Below, piece after piece: positions 49,952 through 59,321 of a stretch of DNA of 64,000 bases; positions within the stretch are counted from its first letter, which is position 1; every line of letters starts with the position of its first letter. The position numbers and the translations under genes were made by a program. The notes below the pieces were generated by a model. That model was not told where the DNA came from. It saw only the letters and a list, made by a program, of their open reading frames with translations, and ran no database searches. This DNA is from Marinospirillum perlucidum (GTDB lineage Bacteria > Pseudomonadota > Gammaproteobacteria > Pseudomonadales > Halomonadaceae): the NCBI RefSeq assembly GCF_003336805.1, contig NZ_QFWJ01000002.1, positions 1 through 64,000 on the forward strand, given 5' to 3'.

Positions 49952-52237
49952 GTGAAACTCAAATTATTTCTGGCTATTACCATCCTGGGACTGGCAGGCT
50001 TTATTCTGACCCAGGCCATCGGTCAATCCCTCGCTGCCCAGTTGCCCGAACGCTTCTTTGAAGAGTATGGGACTCCCATGCTGGTTATAGATCCGGAAAC
50101 CGGCCGAATTCGTCATGCCAACCCCGCAGCAGCCAATTTTTACGGCTATGCTATCCCCGAACTGACGGGAATGAGCATCCAGGAGATCAATGCCCTGGAT
50201 GCCGAAGACGTTGCCAAGGAACGTGCCGAGGCCCGCCAGCAAAATCGTAACTACTTTATTTTCCCCCATCGTCTGGCCAGTGGTGATATACGAACTGTAG
50301 AAGTTCACTCCTGGCCCATGCAAACCGACGATGGGGAAACCCTGCTGTTTTCGGTCATCCTCGACATCACAGGCAAACAAGTTGCCGAATCCAGCATTCT
50401 TGAATACAAGGACCGCCTGGAAGAACTGGCCGAAGAACGCTACCAGGCCCTGGTGGATTCCCAGGCGAGTAACTTTCAACTGCTTTGGTTGGCTCTGGTG
50501 GCGCAGCTGACCGTCATCGGCCTGCTGATCTGGAACATCCTCAATCGCCGCAAGGCTGAACACAAACTTCAGGAGAAGACCACGATTCTGGAGGGCCTGC
50601 TCAATTCCATTCCCGACATGATCTTCTTCAAGAACCGTGAAGGCCAGTATCTGGGATGCAACAAGCAGTTTGCCGAATTTGTCGGCAAGAAACCCGAAGC
50701 CATTATCGGCACCTCTGACCATCAGCTGTTCACGAGCCAACAAGCCAAAGCCTTTTACCAAACCGATACCCAGGTTCTGGCCAATCACCAGATCGTTCAT
50801 TCTGAAGAATGGACTCGTTTCCCCGATGGTCAGGATCGCCTCCTGGATAAGCTCAAGGCGCCTTTGATCAACAACCAGGAAGAATTTATCGGCGTGCTGG
50901 GTGTCAGTCGCGACATTACTGAGCGTCATGAAAGTGAACAGCGAATCAAATTCTTGGCTTATTATGACCCCCTGACCAATCTGCCTAACCGCTATCTTTT
51001 CCAGGAAAAATTCATCCAGATCCAAGAACACCTGGCACAGGGTGACACGGTTGCCGCCCTGGTCATTATCGATCTGGATCATTTCAAGAATATCAATGAT
51101 GCTCGCGGCCACCAGGTTGGTGATGATCTACTGATTCAGCTTTCGACACGCCTTCAACAACTGCTCAGAGAGCCTGAAGCCCTGGCTCGTTTTGGTGGGG
51201 ATGAATTTGTTCTGCTGCTCACCGAAGACCGCCAGGATGGCGAGGAACAAGCACGGCAGCGTCTGCAGGAGCGTCTTGATAGCTTCCAGAGCAGCCTGGC
51301 CCAACCCTTGAACCTACCCGGTCAAGGTGAATTCCTGTTAAGCAGTAGCCTGGGAGCCGCCTTTTTCAGCACCAAAAAGTCCAGCTTTGATCGCCTTCTC
51401 AAAGAAGCGGATATTGCCCTCTATGCAGCCAAGGAAGCCGGGCGCAGCACCTGGCGCCTGTTTGAACCCAGCATGCAGGCCCAAGCTGAAAATCGTTTTG
51501 AGCTGGAAGGTGAGCTGCGCAAGGCATTGGAACTGGAGCAATTCCAGCTATACCTGCAGCCTAAAACCAATCAAGAAGGACGGGTGTATGGCAGCGAATC
51601 CCTGGTGCGTTGGCTGCATCCGGAAAAAGGTATTATTCCCCCGGATGCCTTTATTCCTCTGGCGGAGGACACCGGCCTGATTCTGCCACTGGGCGAATGG
51701 GTACTCAAGCAAACCCTGCAACTGATGCCTCAGCACCCCCAATTATCCTTTGCCGTGAATATCAGTCCACGCCAGTTCCGCAGCCAGGGTTTTGTCGAAC
51801 GGGTGCGCCAACTACTGGAAATGACCGGCGCAGATCCCAGGCAACTGACCCTGGAGGTCACAGAAGGCCTGTTAATTACCGACTTTAAGCAGTCGTCACG
51901 GCGGATGCTGGAACTGCAACAACTGGGCATCAGTTTCTCCATTGATGATTTCGGCACTGGCTACTCCTCCTTGTCTTACCTGAAGCGCCTGCCCATCAAT
52001 GAACTGAAAATCGACCGTTCTTTTGTTCAGGATTTACCCCAGGATTCCAGCGATGCTCTGCTGGTGGAGACAATGATGGCTGTCGCCCATCACCTCAAGC
52101 TATCCGTGGTGGCTGAAGGGGTAGAAACTCAGGAGCAAAGAGACTTTCTCTATTCCCTGGGCTGCTACCTGCATCAGGGGTATTTTTATGGCAAACCTGA
52201 ACCGGCTGAACAGCTATTGGCGCGTCTGGAGGATTAA
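49952..52237 (+). CDS. Membrane PAS-GGDEF-EAL cyclic-di-GMP enzyme (2)
   Basis: 761 residues starting at a GTG. A first transmembrane helix (about 3-22) is followed by a PAS domain in the periplasm or linker (about 35-150), a second helix (about 172-195), another PAS (about 210-325), GGDEF (about 330-495) and EAL (about 510-755). The cyclase motif is intact (FGGDEF); there is no RxxD inhibitory site five residues before it. The EAL motif reads ESLVRW, but the catalytic glutamate and the DDFGTGYSS, LKIDRSF and AEGVET segments are kept, so both activities are possible. Confidence 0.9.
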   Translation: MKLKLFLAITILGLAGFILTQAIGQSLAAQLPERFFEEYGTPMLVIDPETGRIRHANPAAANFYGYAIPELTGMSIQEINALDAEDVAKERAEARQQNRNYFIFPHRLASGDIRTVEVHSWPMQTDDGETLLFSVILDITGKQVAESSILEYKDRLEELAEERYQALVDSQASNFQLLWLALVAQLTVIGLLIWNILNRRKAEHKLQEKTTILEGLLNSIPDMIFFKNREGQYLGCNKQFAEFVGKKPEAIIGTSDHQLFTSQQAKAFYQTDTQVLANHQIVHSEEWTRFPDGQDRLLDKLKAPLINNQEEFIGVLGVSRDITERHESEQRIKFLAYYDPLTNLPNRYLFQEKFIQIQEHLAQGDTVAALVIIDLDHFKNINDARGHQVGDDLLIQLSTRLQQLLREPEALARFGGDEFVLLLTEDRQDGEEQARQRLQERLDSFQSSLAQPLNLPGQGEFLLSSSLGAAFFSTKKSSFDRLLKEADIALYAAKEAGRSTWRLFEPSMQAQAENRFELEGELRKALELEQFQLYLQPKTNQEGRVYGSESLVRWLHPEKGIIPPDAFIPLAEDTGLILPLGEWVLKQTLQLMPQHPQLSFAVNISPRQFRSQGFVERVRQLLEMTGADPRQLTLEVTEGLLITDFKQSSRRMLELQQLGISFSIDDFGTGYSSLSYLKRLPINELKIDRSFVQDLPQDSSDALLVETMMAVAHHLKLSVVAEGVETQEQRDFLYSLGCYLHQGYFYGKPEPAEQLLARLED

Positions 52238-52288
52238 GCTGGGGCATCTCGGGCCGTTTTTACAGCAAAGCGCCCGCTGCCTCCTGCT

Positions 52289-54538
52289 TTAATCCAGTGG
52301 GGTCAGAGGCGCAAAGCCCAAAACCAGCCATTTTTCCCCGGCACTATCAAAGTTGATCAGGAGCCGGGCTCTATCCCCCTGACCTTCACAATGCAGAATC
52401 ACGCCTTCACCGAATTTCTTGTGGGCCACCCGCTGGCCAATTCTCAAGGCAGCGCCTTCATTGGTGACCGGGGCTTCCAGAGGATTACCCGAAGCACCAC
52501 CTACGCGGGGCCGGGGCCGACTGGAAGGTGTCTGCATAGGGCGACTGACGGCAGCCCTTAAGCGAACTTCTTCAAGCAGTTCTCTGGGCAATTCGGTCAG
52601 AAAACGCGAGGGGCGGCAGAAGAGATCACGGCCGTACATGCGGCGATTTTCGGCAAAAGTCATATAAAGTGTTTGCATGGCGCGAGTAATGCCCACATAG
52701 CAAAGCCGCCGCTCTTCTTCCAGACGATCTTCACCTTCATCCATGGCCATCTGGTGGGGAAAGAGTCCTTCTTCCATGCCCGCCAGAAAGACCAGCGGAA
52801 ATTCCAAACCCTTGGCGGTATGCAGGGTCATCAACTGAACGGCATCCTGGTTTTCATCCGCCTGATTGTCACCGGCATCCAGACTGGCTTCAGTCAGGAA
52901 CACGGCCAGGGCTTCACGGCCCTCAAGATTGACCGTTTCCTGCTCCTCCTGGTCTTCCAGTGGTAATAGGGGCTCATATTGCTGAACGGCAGAAATCAGT
53001 TCTTTCAGGTTTTCCACGCGAGCCTGGCCCTTTTCACCTTTTTCACGCGCATGAAAATCCAGCAGACCGGATTTTTCAATCACGGTATCCACGGTATCGT
53101 GGAGAGTCAGGCTCAGCGTTTCTTCGTCCAGGCTTTCAATCAATTCCAGGAACTGGTGGAGGTTACTGGCCCCTCGACCCTTGATCAGGGACTTGGCCAG
53201 CATCTCCTGGACAGCATCCCAAAGCCCCACACCTTCATCCCGGGCATAGGCTCGCAATTTTTCCAGGGTGGTGGTGCCGATACCGCGGGTGGGCGTGTTG
53301 ATAACGCGTTCAAAAGCGGCATCATCCTGGCGGTTAACCAGTAAACGCAAATAACCCAGGGCATTCTTGATTTCCAGGCGCTCGTAGAAGCGCTGGCCAC
53401 CATAGACCTTGTAGGGTACGCCCTGGCGCAAAAGAGCTTCTTCCAGCGTGCGCGATTGCGCGTTCGAACGGTAGAGAAGCGCACAATCGCTACGCATTCC
53501 GCCATCTTTCACATGCTGCTGGATAATATCGACAATAAAACGCGCCTCATCCTGTTCATTGAAGGCCGCATAGACGCGGATGGGTTCCCCCTGCTTGCCA
53601 TCAGTCCACAAGGATTTACCCAGGCGACCGGCATTATTTTTAATCAGGGCGTTGGCCGCTTCCAGAATCGTCGAAGTGGAACGGTAATTCTGCTCCAGGC
53701 GCAATAGCTGGGCATCGGGGAAGTCACGGGTAAAGTTCTGGATGTTCTCAATTTTGGCACCGCGCCAGCCATAGATGGACTGGTCGTCATCCCCCACAGC
53801 CATGATACGACCTTCCGGGCCCCGCAAAAGCCGGAGCCAGGCATACTGAAGACCATTGGTATCCTGAAACTCATCCACCAGCAGATGAGCAAAGCGATCA
53901 CGGTAGTGTTTGAGCAAGGCCGGGGTGTCCCTCAAGACTTCCAGGGCCCTCAGCAGGAGTTCGGCAAAGTCCACCAGGCCCTGACGCTGACAGAGCTCTT
54001 CATAAACCTGGTAAAGCTCTTGCATCTTGCGCTCAAAATCACCCCGCGGCAGCACATGGGCAGCTCGCAGGCCTTCTTCCTTGTGGCTGTTGATAAAGGC
54101 CTGCAATTGCTTGGGTGGGTATCTTTCACTGTCCACACCCAGATCTTTTTGCAGACGCTTGATCAGGCGCAACTGATCATCAGCATCCAGAATCTGGAAA
54201 AATTCAGGCAGCCCGGCTTCGCGCCAGTGAGTTCGTAAAAGGCGGTGGGACAGGCCGTGAAAAGTCCCCACCCACATGGAGCGAAGACTCATGCCCAACA
54301 GGGTTTCCAGACGCAGACGCATCTCCTTGGCCGCTTTGTTGGTAAAGGTAACCGCCAGAATCTCATAGGGAGAAAAACCCTCATTGCGGATCAACCAGGC
54401 GATTCGTTGCACCAGCACCCGGGTCTTGCCACTACCGGCTCCGGCCAGAACCAGTAGATCGATGGGAGGCGCTGCGACCACCTCGACCTGGGCAGCATTC
54501 AGGTCTTGCAGCAGGGGAGAGTCAAGCAATGAGGGCAT
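52289..54538 (-). CDS. uvrD: DNA helicase II UvrD
   Basis: SF1A helicase acting in mismatch and nucleotide excision repair. The 749-residue protein has Walker A GAGSGKT at 33-39, motif Ia TFTNKAAKEM, GTFHGLSHRLLR, Walker B LLVDEFQDTN, GDDDQSIYGWRGA, LEQNYRST and the C-terminal LMTLHTAKGLEFP and GITRA motifs. The C-terminal KFGEGVI segment is the polymerase-binding tail type seen in UvrD/PcrA. Length fits UvrD (about 720-730). Confidence 0.96.
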   Translation of the reverse strand: MPSLLDSPLLQDLNAAQVEVVAAPPIDLLVLAGAGSGKTRVLVQRIAWLIRNEGFSPYEILAVTFTNKAAKEMRLRLETLLGMSLRSMWVGTFHGLSHRLLRTHWREAGLPEFFQILDADDQLRLIKRLQKDLGVDSERYPPKQLQAFINSHKEEGLRAAHVLPRGDFERKMQELYQVYEELCQRQGLVDFAELLLRALEVLRDTPALLKHYRDRFAHLLVDEFQDTNGLQYAWLRLLRGPEGRIMAVGDDDQSIYGWRGAKIENIQNFTRDFPDAQLLRLEQNYRSTSTILEAANALIKNNAGRLGKSLWTDGKQGEPIRVYAAFNEQDEARFIVDIIQQHVKDGGMRSDCALLYRSNAQSRTLEEALLRQGVPYKVYGGQRFYERLEIKNALGYLRLLVNRQDDAAFERVINTPTRGIGTTTLEKLRAYARDEGVGLWDAVQEMLAKSLIKGRGASNLHQFLELIESLDEETLSLTLHDTVDTVIEKSGLLDFHAREKGEKGQARVENLKELISAVQQYEPLLPLEDQEEQETVNLEGREALAVFLTEASLDAGDNQADENQDAVQLMTLHTAKGLEFPLVFLAGMEEGLFPHQMAMDEGEDRLEEERRLCYVGITRAMQTLYMTFAENRRMYGRDLFCRPSRFLTELPRELLEEVRLRAAVSRPMQTPSSRPRPRVGGASGNPLEAPVTNEGAALRIGQRVAHKKFGEGVILHCEGQGDRARLLINFDSAGEKWLVLGFAPLTPLD

Positions 54539-54689
54539 GAGTCAGGCCTAAATTCTCAGGTAAAAAGGATAGAAACCAAGAATAAAATAGTAACATAGTC
54601 TGGATAGCCAGCCTCTTCCCAGTCTGTTATATATCGGGTTGGAGTCAAAGATAATTACAACTGACAATAAAGCTCAGACCCAAGCCAAA

Positions 54690-57452
54690 ATGGACAAACA
54701 ACAAGATTTTATGGCGGAGCGCCTGGCTTCTTCGTACAAGGACGCCGATCTTTTTTACCGACTTTCCTTGCTGGCAGCCAGCTTAGCCCTCCCCTTTTTA
54801 TGGCCAGTTTTGCCCGGAAGCAACTGGCTGGCTGCCTGGTGGGCCGGCATGGCCCTGCTGTTGGCGGGCGGAAAAGCCCGCCACCTGGCCATCCGTGAAC
54901 AGAAAAATCAGGCCTCCAGACATCTGGCCTTCTTGCGGCTGGGTGCTCTGCTGATCGGTTTCTGGTGGGCCGTACTTTTGGGCTGGTCACTCCCCCTGGT
55001 ACCAGCAGCCCCCCTGGCTATCGGTCTGACCTTCACCCTCTGGTTTGCTACCCTCATTTTAACGACCAGTATCTACGTCCATTTTATTAGCGCGGCTCTG
55101 CTCTTTGCCCTACCCGGTGTGGTGACCCTTTTAGCGGTATCCCTCTACAGTCATCAATCACTACCCCCTATTTTGCTACTGGCTCCCCTTTTGGCTCTGC
55201 TCGCCAATGCCTGGCGCAACCGCCAGCTACTGACTCATCTGCATGCGGGCCATCAGCAAATCCTATCACTCAATCAACAACTACAGGGACAGCAGGCTAA
55301 CCTGGAACAGGAGGTTAAAGCCCGCACCCTGGATCTTGAGGATGAAATGCGCCAGCACCAGAAAACCAGCCAGGAACTGGAAGATCAACGCAAGCGGATC
55401 AGCCAAGCCATAGAAGCCAGTCGGCTGGGACTGTGGGACTGGGATCTGGACAGTGACTCCATCTATCACTCCCATTTTGAAGAGATTTTCGGTTATGCCG
55501 AGAATGAAATCCCTCACTTCATGGGGCATCTCAAGCCTTTGGTTCATCCCGATGATTACCCACAGATGCGCCGCACACTGGTAGCCGCACTCAAGGGGAA
55601 AACCGAGCACTACCAATGCCGCTTCCGCATCCGCCACCGCAGTGGAAGTTGGCGATGGCTGGAAGACCATGGCGAAGTAGTAGAACGTCATGAAATCACC
55701 GGCAAGGCCCAGCGGATGCTGGGAACCCGCAGAGATATCACAGAAGAACAAGAGAAGGATGACTACCTGCAGCTGGCCTGGAAAGCTTTTGAGGCCTCGG
55801 GTGAAGCCACTTACATCGTTGATTCGGAAAGCCGGGTCATCTTTGTTAACCAGGCCTTTGTCGATATCACCGGCTATTCACGCCATGAGGTCATAGAAGG
55901 CAATTTCTGGGAGCTCCCCTGCTTTGCCAACTACCACAAGCTTTACAAGGGCATTTCCCGCAGCCTAAAAAATGAGGGGCGCTGGGAAGGAGAACTGAGC
56001 CAGCAGCGACTTAACGGTGAGAGCTATCCACAATGGCTGAGGGTGATCCGCGTCGTCAGTGGCTTCAAACAGGAGCCTTATACCATCGGTATTTTCTCTG
56101 ACCTGACCCAGAAGAAGGAGGTCGAAGCGCGCCTGACTTACCTGGCAGAGTATGATGAACTCACCGGACTGGCCAATCGCAGTCAGTTTTATGATCGCCT
56201 CCACCAAAGCCTGGCTTCCGCACGCATCCAGGGCAAAAGCCTGGCTTTACTGGTTTTCGATATCGACCGCTTCAAGGCTTATAACAACTCTCTGGGCCAT
56301 CATGCCGGGGATCAACTCCTGCGCAAGGTCGCTGAACGCATTACCCAGTTTCTAGCCGATGCCGAAATTCTTGCCCGCACCGGGGGTAATGAGTTTGCTC
56401 TGCTTCTGGAAGCGGATGAACACCAGGCCCTGTTAGTCTGTGAAGAGCTGAGGGAGCACCTCCACCATCCTTTCTATATTGACCGCCAGGAATTGCGAAT
56501 CACCATCAGTGGTGGTCTCAGCTGCTATCCGGAACACACCCATGAACTCCAGGTTCTGATCAATCAGGCCGACCAGGCCCGCCTGCGAGCCAAGAGTACC
56601 GGCGGCAACCGTCTTCAAGTCTACAATGAAGACATTCGTCAAAGCAGTCTGGAACAACTGCGGCTGGAACAGGACCTACGCAAGGCTCTGGAAAACGATG
56701 AAATCAGCGTACACTTTCAGCCCAAGCTGGATCTGCACACCAACCGCATCACCAGTGCTGAAGCCCTGGCTCGCTGGCAACACCCCGAACAGGGTCGCAT
56801 CCCGCCTGGAGTTTTCATTCCTCTGGCCGAACGCAGTGGATTGATTAATGAGTTGGGAAGTGCCGTTTTACGGGCCTCTTGCCGCCAAGCATCGGAATGG
56901 TACCAAAAAGGCTTTGCCATCCAGATTGCCGTCAACATTGCTGCCCAGCAGGTCGAAAGCGGCCATCTGGTCAGTGAAGTCAGTGACCTACTGGAAGAAT
57001 TCGATCTCCCGGCGCGCCTACTGCAGCTGGAACTCACTGAAAGTACGCTAATGGAAGATGCTGAAGCCGCCACCCTGGAAATGCAAAACCTGCGTGCACG
57101 CGGTATTTCCCTGGCTATCGATGATTTTGGCACCGGTTATTCTTCTCTCAGCTACCTGCAGCACTTCCCGCTCGACATACTTAAAATCGATCGCAGTTTC
57201 CTGATGTCAGACAGCGCCCAAACCACTGAAGGCACTCTGACCCGTGCGATCATTGCTCTGGGCCATGGCCTGGGCATGCAGGTCGTAGCCGAAGGGGTGG
57301 AGGAAGAAGAACAGCTGGAAGCCCTGAAGCGTCTGAATTGTGATTACGCCCAGGGCTATGTGATCAGTCGCCCACTACCGGCAGCCCGACTCAATGAACT
57401 TCTGGAAGCCCAGGCTCAGGCTGAGTCGGCAGAGGGTTCGACAAGAAACTGA
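54690..57452 (+). CDS. Membrane PAS-GGDEF-EAL cyclic-di-GMP enzyme (3)
   Basis: About 920 residues. The N-terminal 200 residues form five or six hydrophobic helices, followed by a coiled coil (about 205-250), two PAS domains (about 250-375 and 380-490), GGDEF (about 495-660) and EAL (about 670-910). The cyclase signature is degenerate (GGNEF). The EAL domain is complete (EALARW, NIAAQQ, ELTES, DDFGTGYSS, LKIDRSF, AEGVE), so it is expected to be a phosphodiesterase. The start is uncertain: ATG 54690 has no clear ribosome site, a TTG lies 17 codons earlier and another ATG seven codons later. The codons after ATG 54690 contain an AACAACAA motif. Confidence 0.87.
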   Translation: MDKQQDFMAERLASSYKDADLFYRLSLLAASLALPFLWPVLPGSNWLAAWWAGMALLLAGGKARHLAIREQKNQASRHLAFLRLGALLIGFWWAVLLGWSLPLVPAAPLAIGLTFTLWFATLILTTSIYVHFISAALLFALPGVVTLLAVSLYSHQSLPPILLLAPLLALLANAWRNRQLLTHLHAGHQQILSLNQQLQGQQANLEQEVKARTLDLEDEMRQHQKTSQELEDQRKRISQAIEASRLGLWDWDLDSDSIYHSHFEEIFGYAENEIPHFMGHLKPLVHPDDYPQMRRTLVAALKGKTEHYQCRFRIRHRSGSWRWLEDHGEVVERHEITGKAQRMLGTRRDITEEQEKDDYLQLAWKAFEASGEATYIVDSESRVIFVNQAFVDITGYSRHEVIEGNFWELPCFANYHKLYKGISRSLKNEGRWEGELSQQRLNGESYPQWLRVIRVVSGFKQEPYTIGIFSDLTQKKEVEARLTYLAEYDELTGLANRSQFYDRLHQSLASARIQGKSLALLVFDIDRFKAYNNSLGHHAGDQLLRKVAERITQFLADAEILARTGGNEFALLLEADEHQALLVCEELREHLHHPFYIDRQELRITISGGLSCYPEHTHELQVLINQADQARLRAKSTGGNRLQVYNEDIRQSSLEQLRLEQDLRKALENDEISVHFQPKLDLHTNRITSAEALARWQHPEQGRIPPGVFIPLAERSGLINELGSAVLRASCRQASEWYQKGFAIQIAVNIAAQQVESGHLVSEVSDLLEEFDLPARLLQLELTESTLMEDAEAATLEMQNLRARGISLAIDDFGTGYSSLSYLQHFPLDILKIDRSFLMSDSAQTTEGTLTRAIIALGHGLGMQVVAEGVEEEEQLEALKRLNCDYAQGYVISRPLPAARLNELLEAQAQAESAEGSTRN
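54696..54706 (+). promoter_or_regulatory. A-rich Hfq/Crc-type motif at a start codon
   Basis: AAACAACAAGA lies in the second to sixth codons after ATG 54690. It contains a perfect AAnAAnAA. Such sites near starts are the targets of Hfq-Crc. Evidence is the match and position only. Confidence 0.35.
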
Positions 57453-58307
57453 TTAACGCAGACGGTCGGGCAGACGCAGGCCCTGCAGGCTTCGCTTGAC
57501 GGCCTGAAGATGCTCCATCAAGCGCGGACCACGCATCTTGGCGACCCCGACAGCCAGGACATCAATCACGACCAGATGAACGATGCGTGAACTCATGGGC
57601 GTATAGATCTCAGTGTCTTCGGGCACATCCATATACAGCGGCAGGGTCACCATTTCTGCCAGGGGTGAACCGGAAGGACACAAGCCGATCACGCTGGCTC
57701 CGGCTTCCTTGGCCAGCTGCACACTCTGCATCAGGGATTTGGTACGCCCTGTCTGGGAAATCGCCACGACCACGTCCCCTGCTGTCAAGGTCACTGCGGA
57801 CATATTCTGCATATGAGGGTCGGAATAGGCTGCCGTGGACATCTGCAGTCGGAAAAACTTGTGCTGGGCATCCACGGCGACGGCACCCGAGGCCCCGAAA
57901 CCGTAAAATTCCACCCGGTTGGCATTAGTGAGCAGCTGTATGGCTTCCTGAAGGCTGGCTGTATCCAGCTTGTCGCGCACCTGAAGCAGCACACCGATGG
58001 TGGAATCAAAAATGCTGCGCGAGAATTCGGCAACCGTATCGCCGTCGTTCATGGAAAACTGGGTAAAGCTGCTGTCTGTTGCCAGCACCTGGGCCAGACG
58101 CAGTTTGAAATCCTGAAAACCATCGCAGCCCAGTGCTCGGCAAAAACGTACGACTGTCGGCTCACTGACATGCGCTTCTGTCGCAAGATCGACAATTCGC
58201 ATGTGAATCACTTCATTGGGATTCTTGAGCACATAATTGCCCACCTTCTGCTCGGAGCGGCGGAAGGAATCCAGGGTTTTACGCAGGTGTTCCAGAATAT
58301 TGATCAC
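57453..58307 (-). CDS. hexR: HexR-type transcriptional regulator (RpiR family)
   Basis: Repressor of central carbon genes that responds to 2-keto-3-deoxy-6-phosphogluconate in Pseudomonas and related bacteria. The 284-residue protein has an N-terminal RpiR helix-turn-helix (about 1-77, with VGNYVLKNPNEV and VSEPTVVRFCRALGCDGFQDFKLRLA) and a SIS sugar-phosphate domain (about 120-260, with FYGFGASGAVAVDAQHKFFRL and ISQTGRTKSLM). It stands apart from zwf/edd, so target genes are elsewhere; no typical operator was recognised at its own gene. Confidence 0.9.
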   Translation of the reverse strand: MINILEHLRKTLDSFRRSEQKVGNYVLKNPNEVIHMRIVDLATEAHVSEPTVVRFCRALGCDGFQDFKLRLAQVLATDSSFTQFSMNDGDTVAEFSRSIFDSTIGVLLQVRDKLDTASLQEAIQLLTNANRVEFYGFGASGAVAVDAQHKFFRLQMSTAAYSDPHMQNMSAVTLTAGDVVVAISQTGRTKSLMQSVQLAKEAGASVIGLCPSGSPLAEMVTLPLYMDVPEDTEIYTPMSSRIVHLVVIDVLAVGVAKMRGPRLMEHLQAVKRSLQGLRLPDRLR

Positions 58308-58488
58308 GGCAATTCAATCTTTTGATGACTTTGGCTGACTATTCTACCCGTGACAGCCCCCCCGCATGAACCCATTTTTTCCTTCCGCGACAAAACTTCT
58401 CCATTTACTTGCAATCTTGGCGTAAAAAATGCTTGTTAATTTAGTGCTGCTACCTGCAGTTTTTACTGCTTCTGAGAGGAGAGTCCTT

Positions 58489-58689
58489 ATGCGTCATTAT
58501 CCATCAGTCGATCAGGTTAAAGCCGACATCTTGAGCGTCTTCAAAAATATTACTGAAGATGAAAACGAGCAAAAAATGCGGACCGAAGCCGAGCGCCACC
58601 GACGAGCCCGGCAAACCATTGAAGATCTTCAGGAAAAAAAGCGTCTTGAACAAGAGCTCAGCAATGGCTGGGATCTGGAACTGCATTAA
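58489..58689 (+). CDS. Small charged protein, unknown function
   Basis: 66 residues, starting MRHYPSVDQVKADILSVF. After a short amphipathic start the rest is highly charged and predicted helical (ENEQKMRTEAERHRRARQTI and later KKRLEQEL), a likely coiled coil with no signal peptide or membrane segment. GGAG lies seven bases before the ATG, a strong indication that it is translated. The open frame extends 20 codons upstream through residues without coding character. It is separate from dsbB by about 90 bases. No family recognised. Confidence 0.7.
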   Translation: MRHYPSVDQVKADILSVFKNITEDENEQKMRTEAERHRRARQTIEDLQEKKRLEQELSNGWDLELH

Positions 58690-58778
58690 GCTTTTTTAGC
58701 AATCAAGGAACTTCCCTGAAAGCGCAGGGTTTAATAAGCTGATATTTTTGCTGACGACCTGCATTCAAGGAAAATTTC

Positions 58779-59276
58779 GTGTCCAAATCTTCTATTGTTG
58801 CTGTTATACGCCAGCAGGGTTGCCTGCTGGCCTTTCTGGGCTCCATCGGCATTGTCGTTGCGGCCCTGGCCTATGAATGGATTACCGGCCTGCTGCCCTG
58901 TCCCCTGTGCTGGCTGCAAAGAGGGGTTTTTATTGCCCTTGCCCTGGTCAGTCTGGTGGCGCTCCTGCTTCAGCGCTATCGCCCCCTGCGCTGGGTTCTG
59001 ATCCTTGTTTATCTGCTACTGGGCCTGCTCGGCAGTGTGATTGCCTTGCGCCATATTTACATCAAATTCAATCCGGAAGCAGCCAGCTGTGGTATGGATG
59101 TGGAAACCCTTCTGGACTTCTTTCCCCTGCAGCAGGCTTTAACCCAGATGTTCCTGGGTTCCGCAGATTGTGCCCAGGCTGCCAACTTCTTCTGGTTACC
59201 CCTACCCGTGTGGTCACTGGCCGGTTATCTGCTCTTTGTAGGCCTGGCCACTTACAGCCTCTGCAAGCGCCAATAA
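58779..59276 (+). CDS. dsbB: Disulfide bond formation protein B
   Basis: Inner-membrane protein that reoxidises DsbA and passes electrons to quinone. The 165-residue product has four transmembrane helices, the first cysteine pair C41/C44 (PCPLC) and the second C104/C131 in periplasmic loops. GTG start with AAGGA seven bases upstream. The gene ends within the arm of a terminator that serves the opposite strand. Confidence 0.94.
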   Translation: MSKSSIVAVIRQQGCLLAFLGSIGIVVAALAYEWITGLLPCPLCWLQRGVFIALALVSLVALLLQRYRPLRWVLILVYLLLGLLGSVIALRHIYIKFNPEAASCGMDVETLLDFFPLQQALTQMFLGSADCAQAANFFWLPLPVWSLAGYLLFVGLATYSLCKRQ

Positions 59277-59308
59277 AAAAAGCCTGCGGAAAAAAATCCG
59301 CAGGCTAA
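59272..59308 (-). terminator. Terminator of the tsdBA transcript
   Basis: AGCCTGCGGA (59281-59290) pairs with TCCGCAGGCT (59297-59306). On the minus strand it is followed by TTTTTTTATTGG, so it ends the cytochrome genes; the plus strand lacks a T-run. It touches the dsbB stop. Confidence 0.85.
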
Positions 59309-59321
59309 ATAACCGCCGCTT

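Noticed and set aside
49964-51112. Open frame of 382 codons on the minus strand
   Set aside because: Antisense to the PAS-GGDEF-EAL gene at 49952; no family features in the translation.
54639-54689. TTG at 54639 as start of the third PAS-GGDEF-EAL gene
   Set aside because: No ribosome site at proper distance and the extra 17 residues show no family character; kept as an alternative in the gene note.
58308-58488. HexR operator at the hexR gene
   Set aside because: No TGTAAT/ATTACA-type palindrome was found in the 180-base gap.
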